This document shows positions 58,302 to 64,000 of a stretch of 64,000 nucleotides of DNA, piece after piece. Made by a program: the position numbers and the translations under genes. The notes under the pieces are model-generated. The model did not search any database and had not been told where the DNA came from. It was given only the letters and a program-made list of their open reading frames with translations. Positions within the stretch are counted from its first letter, which is position 1; every line of letters begins with the position of its first letter. The DNA lies in contig CM022298.1 of NCBI GenBank assembly GCA_011799875.1, positions 726,794,181 through 726,858,180 on the forward strand, in the 5' to 3' direction. Source of the stretch: Thinopyrum elongatum (taxonomy: Eukaryota > Streptophyta > Magnoliopsida > Poales > Poaceae).

Positions 58302-58982
58302 CTAGAGGAGTCCGTCGTCGTCGAAGTTGGCGTCGGCCAGGAGAGCCTGCTCCGCCGCCGGTCCTTTCCGCAGCTGCGGGCACTCGCGCCGGAAGTGCCC
58401 GTGCTCCCCGCATTTGTAGCAGCGTCCACGGCGCTTCCCTCCGTTGCCCGACGCTGTGCTCGCCGCGCCGTCGTTGTCGTGGTCGCCGAAGCCGCGTCCG
58501 CCTCGCCGTCGCTCCCGAGCCACCCACTGTGCCGCCGTCATCATCAGCTGCCCGTCCGCGCGCTCGCTGCCGGCCTGCATGCGCCGCCGCGTCCGCTCCT
58601 CGAACGCCTTGAGCCGTCCGAGCGCCTCCTCGAACGCCATCTCCTCCACATTGCAGAATTGCTCGATTCCGGCCACCGCGGCGTACAGGCGGTCCGGCAC
58701 GGTGTCGAGCAGCTTCTTCACCATGGCCGCGTCATCGAGTGTCGAGCCGAGCACCGCGTACCTCGCCGCTGACCTTCCCGGCGTAGTCGTCCAGCTCGTT
58801 CATGCCGCTGACCTTCCCGGCGTAGTCGTCCAGCTCGCCGCCGTCGTCCATCCGCAGGCGATCGAACTCGCCGCGCAGCGTCGCGAGCCTCGCCGCCCGC
58901 ACCTGATCGGCGTTGACGAAGTGAACCTTGAGGGAGTCCCATACCTCCTTCGCGGTTGGCTTCGTCGCCACCTGCATCAGCA
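58302..58982 (-). pseudogene. Copia gag (UBN2-type) with CCHC zinc knuckle, split by CACTA
   Basis: The minus-strand protein reads QVATKPTAKEVWDSLKVHF, LATLRGEFDRLRM, TLDDAAMVKKLLDTVPDRL and CYKCGEHGHFRREC. These are the UBN2 gag domain and a zinc knuckle of Ty1/copia elements. A 39-base direct repeat (GKVSGMNELDDYA region, 58765-58840) and a one-base shift near 58745 break the frame. The N-terminal part is cut at 58983 by the CACTA element. Protease, integrase and reverse transcriptase are absent between gag and the 3' LTR, so the element was non-autonomous. Confidence 0.85.
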
Positions 58983-59245
58983 CACTAGTAGAAAACAGGG
59001 CTTTGGTCCAGGCCAGCCCAGCCCATTAGTCCCGGTTCAGTCAGGAACCGGGACACATGGGGGCATACGTCCCGGTTCGTGCGCCCAGGGGGCCGGCCGG
59101 GGCTCGTGGGGCATTGGTCCCGGTTCGTCTGGACCCTTTGGTCCCAGTTCCAGCCACGAACCGGGACCAATGGATGTTGGTCCCGGTTCATCCATTGGTC
59201 CCGGTTCGTGGCTGGAACCGGGACCAAAGGGACCAATGTTGTGCC
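58983..59245. repeat. CACTA terminal and subterminal repeats
   Basis: The motif GGTCCCGGTTCGTGGC and its complement GAACCGGGACCA occur in both orientations about ten times. The stretch 59145-59225 forms a near-perfect long hairpin. Such hairpins are a source of small RNAs in grasses. Confidence 0.85.
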
Positions 59246-59634
59246 TATATATACCCCTCGCCCGCGAGCAGAGCACTCCACTACTCTGTTTTTTCTGGCC
59301 GGCGAGGGGAGGTGTTTGTGGTGCTCTAGCTCACCTCCTATGCACATGAGGTGTTCGATGAAATGCCCGAGCAACACTACTTAAGCTTTCTCCTCTCCAA
59401 ACTCGACCTTCACGCTCCATTTTCCTTAAGATTTGTCTAGGTTTAGCGGTCCGTCACGTCCCGTCCCCGTCTTCACCGCCGTCGATCGCCCGCGCCGATC
59501 TCGTCGCCGGCATAACCGTGGTGAGCCTCTTGTTCTTATCTTCTTTCTAAAAAAAAAAATTCTTACTTATATGATTTACATAGATACTTCTATAATTTTC
59601 TTACTTTTATTATTGTTTGTTATTATATAGTGCG

Positions 59635-60083
59635 ATGGTTTTGGTATCCGCCCCCGTCGGCCCTCGTCCTGTCTATGATTCGGATGTGGTATATATATTA
59701 TATTTTATAACTATTTGGTTCATTTGTTGTTTATGACAATTATGCCGACCAACGTGACATAGATTTTTTTTATCTAGGAGGTATGTGAACCGGAAATTCC
59801 AACCGACCCTATTGTCGAGAGGTTAAATTTAGTTGAAGAAGAAAACAATTACTTGAAGGAAAAATTGAAAAAAATTGAGGAGGAGAAGATGATATTGGAG
59901 TTGCATGTTGCGGATGTCGTCGATGATCATAAGATCAAGATGGATGCAATGCGCTTCAAGATTAGAAAGTATAGAAAATATGCCATTCATACCGAGGCTT
60001 GGTATCATTATGCCGTTGGATCAATTGTTACCTTGGTTGCGATTATGATCGCATTTGTTGTTGCATTGAAATGTTTTACATAG
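59635..60083 (+). CDS. CACTA small gene: coiled coil plus C-terminal membrane anchor
   Basis: Two exons, 59635-59688 and 59778-60083 (GTATAT donor, TCTAG acceptor), give 119 residues starting MVLVSAPVGPRPVYDSDV. Residues of about 30-70 (VEEENNYLKEKLKKIEEEK) are a strong coiled coil. The last about 25 residues (YAVGSIVTLVAIMIAFVVAL) are a transmembrane segment, so the protein is tail-anchored. It precedes the transposase in the same direction. No enzymatic motif is seen. The function in transposition is unknown. Confidence 0.7.
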
Positions 60084-60258
60084 TTTCAATAATATACGGT
60101 TTAATTAGATGCTCTGAAGAGCTATATGTTGTTCAATGAGAACTATGTATGTACTTTGGTTTTAATGTGATGATGAACTTCTATTAATTTGGTCACTTAT
60201 CTATTCATGATGTTTTGTAATGGTTTTTGACACACTTAATTATATATAATGCACGCAG

Positions 60259-63200
60259 ATGAACCGGCAATGGATGCACGGTGACAGACGCACCTCCGAG
60301 TACATTAAGGGCGTGCATAATTTTCTCGAAGTGGCTGAGGCAAACAAGCAGAATGGTTTTATGTGTTGTCCATGCCCTATATGTAGGAATACGAAGTCTT
60401 ACTCTGACCGGAAAATCCTTCACACCCACCTGCTTTATAAGGGTTTCATGCCACACTATAATGTTTGGACCAGGCACGGAGAAATAGGGGTTATGATGGA
60501 AGACAGCGAAGAAGAAGAGGACGATGACAACTATGTGCCCCCTGAATACGATGATGCTGCAACGGGGGAAGTTGAAGATCAAGAGGAACCAGACGATGTG
60601 CCCGATGATGATCTCCGCCGGGTCATTGTTGATGCAAGGAGACAGTGCGAAAGTGAAAAGGAGAAGCTGAAATTCGATCGCATGTTAGAGGATCACCAAA
60701 AAGGGTTGTACCCCAATTGCGAAGATGGCAACACAAAGCTCGGTACCGTACTGAAATTGCTGCAGTGGAAGGCAGAGAATGCTGTGCCTGACAAAGGATT
60801 TGAGAAGCTACTGAAAATATTGAAGAAGAAGCTTCCAAAGGATAACAAATTGCCCGACAGTACGTACGCAGCAAATAAGGTCGTATGCCCTCTAGGATTG
60901 GAGGTGCAGAAGATACATACATGCCCTAATGACTGCATCCTGTACCGCGGTGCGTACGAGGATTTGAACGCATGCCCGGTATGCGGTGCATTGCGGTATA
61001 ATATCAGACGAGATGACCCTGGTGATGTTGACGGCGAGCCCCCCAACAAGAGGGTTCCTACGAAGGTGATGTTGTATGCTCCTATAATACCACGGTTGAA
61101 ACGTCTGTTCAGAAACAAAGAGCATGCCAAGTTGATGCGATGGCACGGAGAGGACCGTAAGAAAGACGGGAAGTTGAGAGCACCCGCTTACGGGTCGCAG
61201 TGGAGAAAAATCGAGAGAAAGTACCGGGAGGAGTTTGCAGGTGACGCAAGGAACGTATAGTTTGGTTTAAGCGCGGATGGCATTAATCCTTTCGGGGAGC
61301 ATAGCAGCAATCACAGCACCTGGCCCGTGACTCTATGTATCTATAACCTTCCTCCTTGGCTGTGCATGAAGCGGAAGTTCATTATGATGCCAGTACTCAT
61401 CCAAGGCCCTAAGCAACCCGGCAACGACATTGATGTGTACCTAAGGCCATTAGTTGAAGAACTTTTACAGCTGTGGAATGGAAACGGTGTACGTGTGTGG
61501 GATGAGCACAGACAGGAGGAATTTGACCTGCATGCGTTGCTGTTTGTAACCATCAATGATTGGCCTACTCTCAGTAACCTTTCAGGACAGACAAACAAGG
61601 GATACCACGCATGCACGCACTGTTTAGTTGACACCGAAAGTATATACCTGGACAAATGCAGGAAGAATGTGTACCTGGGGCATCGTCGATTTCTTCCGAC
61701 CAACCATCAATGTCGAAAGAAAGGCAAGCATTTCAAAGGCGAGGCAGATCACCGGAAGAAGCCCGCCATGCGTACCGGTGATCACGTACTTGCTATGGTC
61801 AATGATTTACACGTAATCTTTGGAAAAGGGTCTCGGCGGACTATCTGTTCCGAATGACGCTGAGGGACGCGCTCCCATGTGGAAGAAGAAATCTATATTT
61901 TGGGACCTACCCTACTGGAAAGACCTAGAGGTCCGTTCTTCAATCGACGTGATGCACGTGACAAAGAACCTTTGCGTGAACCTGCTAGGCTTCTTGGGCG
62001 TGTACGGAAAGACAAAACATACACCGGAAGCACGGGAGGACCTGCAGCGTTGGCACGAAAAAGACGGCATGCCTCCAAAGCAGTATGAAGGTCCTGCCAG
62101 CTACGCTCTTACCAAAGAAGAGAAGGAAATCTTCTTTGAATGCCTGCTCAGTATGAAGGTCCCGTCTGGCTTCTCGTCGAATATAAAGGGAATAATAAAT
62201 ATGGCAGAGAAAAAGTTTCAGAACCTAAAGTCTCATGACTGCCACGTGATTATGACGCAACTGCTTCCGGTTGCATTGAGGGGGCTTCTACCGGAAAACG
62301 TTCGATTAGCCATTGTGAAGCTATGTGCATTCCTCAATATAATCTCTCAGAAGGTGATCGATCCAGAAATCATACCAAGGCTAAGGAGTGATGTGGCGCA
62401 ATGTCTTGTCAGTTTCGAGCTGGTGTTCTCACCATCCTTCTTCAATATCATGACGCACGTCCTAGTTCATCTAGTCGACGAGATTGTCGTTCTGGGCCCC
62501 GTATTTCTACACAATATGTTCCCCTTTGAGAGGTTCATGGGAGTCCTAAAGAAATATGTCCGTAACCGCGCTAGGCCAGAAGGAAGCATCTCCATGGGCC
62601 ATCAAACAGAGGATGTCATTGGGTTTTGTGTTGACTTCATTCCTGACCTTAAGAAGATTGGTCTCCCTCAATCGCGGTATGAGGGGAGACTGACTGGAAA
62701 AGGCACGCTAGGAGGGGACTCAATAATATGCAGGGACGGGCATTCTTGGTCTCAAGCACACTACACAGTTCTACAGAACTCTACCTTGGTGACCCCGTAT
62801 GTCGATGAACACAAGAACATTCTGCGCTCCAAACACCCGGAGCAGTGTGACGACTGGATTACATGTGAACACATCAGGACTTTCGGCAGTTGGTTGGAAA
62901 CACATCTCAGAGGTGACAACACTATTTCTGATGAGCTGTACTCGTTGTCCAGGGGACCATCTTCGACTGTATTGACTTACAAAGGATACGAGATAAATGG
63001 GAATACATTTTACACGATCGCCCAAGATCAAAAGAGCACTAACCAAAACAGTGGTGTCCGCTTTGATGCAGCAACCAAGAGGGGAAAGGACACATATTAT
63101 GGTTACATAGTGGACATATGGGAACTTGACTACGGACATGATTTTAAGGTCCCTTTGTTTAAGTGCAAATGGGTCAATCTGTTAGGAGGCGGGGTACAGG

Positions 63201-63562
63201 TAGAGCCACATTACGGAATAACAACAGTGGATCTGAACAATCTTGGGTACACAGACGAACCATTCGTCCTAGCCAATGATGTGGCACAGGTTTTCTATGT
63301 GAAGGACATGTCTACCAAACCGAGAAAAAGAAAATATAAGGAAGCGAATACATCATACGATGAGCCAAAGCGCCACATAGTTCTTTCAGGAAAAAGAGAC
63401 ATCGTGGGAGTGGAGGGTAAGACAGACATGTCTGAAGATTATGAAAAGTTTCATGAAATTCCTCCCTTCAAAGTCAAGGCTGACCCAAGCACCCTGTTAA
63501 GCGATGAAGAATATCCATGGTTACAGCGCAATAAGCAAAGGACACAAGCGAAGAAAAAGTGA
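60259..63562 (+). pseudogene. TNP2-type CACTA transposase, one stop and one frameshift
   Basis: ATG 60259, directly after an AG acceptor, opens MNRQWMHGDRRTSEYIKGV with the transposase-associated zinc domain (CCPCPICRN). A TAG at 61258-61260 interrupts GDARNV*FGLSADGINPF, where family members continue. The frame goes on through NLPPWLCMKRKFIMMPVLI, the TNP2 core, to a one-base shift near 61835. The next frame holds DLPYWKDLEVRSSIDVMHVT, the DUF4218 region (LLPVALRGLLPENVR ... PFERFMGVLKKYVRN) and DUF4216 (FDAATKRGKDTYYGYIVDIW), ending at 63562. Length over 1,090 codons is normal for the family. With one stop and one shift it is a recently dead copy. Introns are alternatives only if they remove both defects. 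Confidence 0.85.
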
Positions 63563-63564
63563 AG

Positions 63565-64000
63565 ATAGATGAAGTCAGAAAGGGTTGAAAATTGATGATG
63601 TGGCTTTGAATGGCTCATTTTGAGCACACAAAAAGTCTGGAGTTCAAATTAGTTCAAAAAAATGAAATCCCTTTGTAACAGGTGAGTTTTTGTCCAAAAC
63701 CCTGATACTTCGAAAGAGATTGTCCATTTTGTACACGAAGTGCATCCAGTTTTTGCCGTAACCCTCTCAACTTTTTAGCACATGCTATGTGGGTGAAATG
63801 ATGATATCATGCCAATTTTCAACCTCTTCAGAGTTCATTTGAAGTGCTTTTCAATTTCAGGGTCATTTAGCTCAAAAAAATCAGTAAATGCATGAAAAAT
63901 AACAGATGAACTCAGAAAGGGTTGAAAATTGATGATGTTGCTTTAAATGGTTCATTTTGAGCACACAAAAAGTGTGGAGTTCAAATAAGTTCAAAAAATG
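63565..64000. repeat. CACTA internal tandem repeat, about 335-bp period
   Basis: GAAAGGGTTGAAAATTGATG followed by TTTTGAGCACACAAAAAGT occurs at about 63578 and again at about 63916, running into the edge. This is the start of a noncoding tandem array downstream of the transposase. Confidence 0.75.

Larger units (their letters stand above)
58983..64000 (+). mobile_element. CACTA (En/Spm) element, left part, continues past window
   Basis: The left terminus CACTAGTAGAAAACAGGG starts at 58983 inside the Copia gag. It is followed by subterminal inverted repeats, a small two-exon gene, a TNP2-type transposase and a noncoding tandem repeat that runs to the edge. Order and signatures are those of a large plant CACTA transposon. 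The right terminus is outside the window. Confidence 0.92.

Noticed and set aside
58084..58527. Minus-strand frame through the LTR and gag end, and plus-strand frames across 57956-58772
   Set aside because: They are GC-rich shadows crossing the LTR border; the UBN2 and zinc-knuckle frame is the coding one.
1..64000. CRISPR arrays, operons and ribosome-binding sites
   Set aside because: The sequence is a plant nuclear genome. The regular repeats present are transposon subterminal repeats or tandem repeats without CRISPR spacing.

Overview
The window is nuclear DNA from a grass, almost certainly a Triticeae species (wheat, Aegilops or barley type). The grounds are spliced plant genes with GT-AG introns, CC-NB-LRR genes, an F-box/DUF295 gene, and a dense mix of CACTA, Harbinger/Tourist, Stowaway, hAT and Mutator-like DNA elements, LINEs and a Copia element. 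The species is inferred from family content and cannot be proved from the sequence alone.

Layout. 1-1791 (minus): a non-RD protein kinase running into a jacalin-type lectin domain that is cut by the window edge. 3.0-4.7 kb: right-hand remnant of a CACTA element with a Ulp1-like ORF and a small tail-anchored protein carrying an RNase H1-type hybrid-binding domain. 5-9 kb: LINE debris, a tandem repeat, a possible Helitron end, and a first decayed copy of the local duplicon. 9.5-14.4 kb (plus): CC-NB-LRR copy 1, intact except for one in-frame stop between the CC and NB-ARC domains. 16.3-20.1 kb: two adjacent Harbinger-type elements. 23.9-27.7 kb (plus): CC-NB-LRR copy 2, broken by a 47-bp frameshifting deletion. 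29.4-32.4 kb: duplicated 3' exons of an SNF2 gene interrupted by two non-LTR insertions. 32.4-40.2 kb: nested MULE-like and hAT elements, AT-rich arrays and a LINE. 40.9-48.0 kb (minus): a complete SNF2 chromatin-remodelling gene of the CHR24/ERCC6-like group, 19 exons and 1,154 codons. 51.2-52.0 kb: F-box/DUF295 pseudogene, followed by a 1.1-kb fold-back MULE with a perfect 9-bp target duplication. 54.4-57.8 kb: a tandem duplication with a small ORF. 57.8-59.0 kb: a Copia LTR and gag, split by a second CACTA element (58,983 to the window end) with a coiled-coil tail-anchored protein gene and a broken TNP2-type transposase.

The main structural story is a serial duplication. The unit, in order, is an AT-rich segment, a CC-NB-LRR gene, its 3' flank, and the last exon(s) of the SNF2 gene in tail-to-tail orientation. 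Traces lie near 6.3-8.8, 11-16.3, 21.5-31.5, 35.8-40.4 and 40.5-41.1 kb. Only the rightmost SNF2 copy is a full gene. Both NLRs are damaged as they stand. The likely functional host genes are the kinase-jacalin gene, the SNF2 gene, and possibly NLR1 through reinitiation. Exon boundaries were read by eye from GT-AG sites and frame continuity; none are supported by transcripts here.
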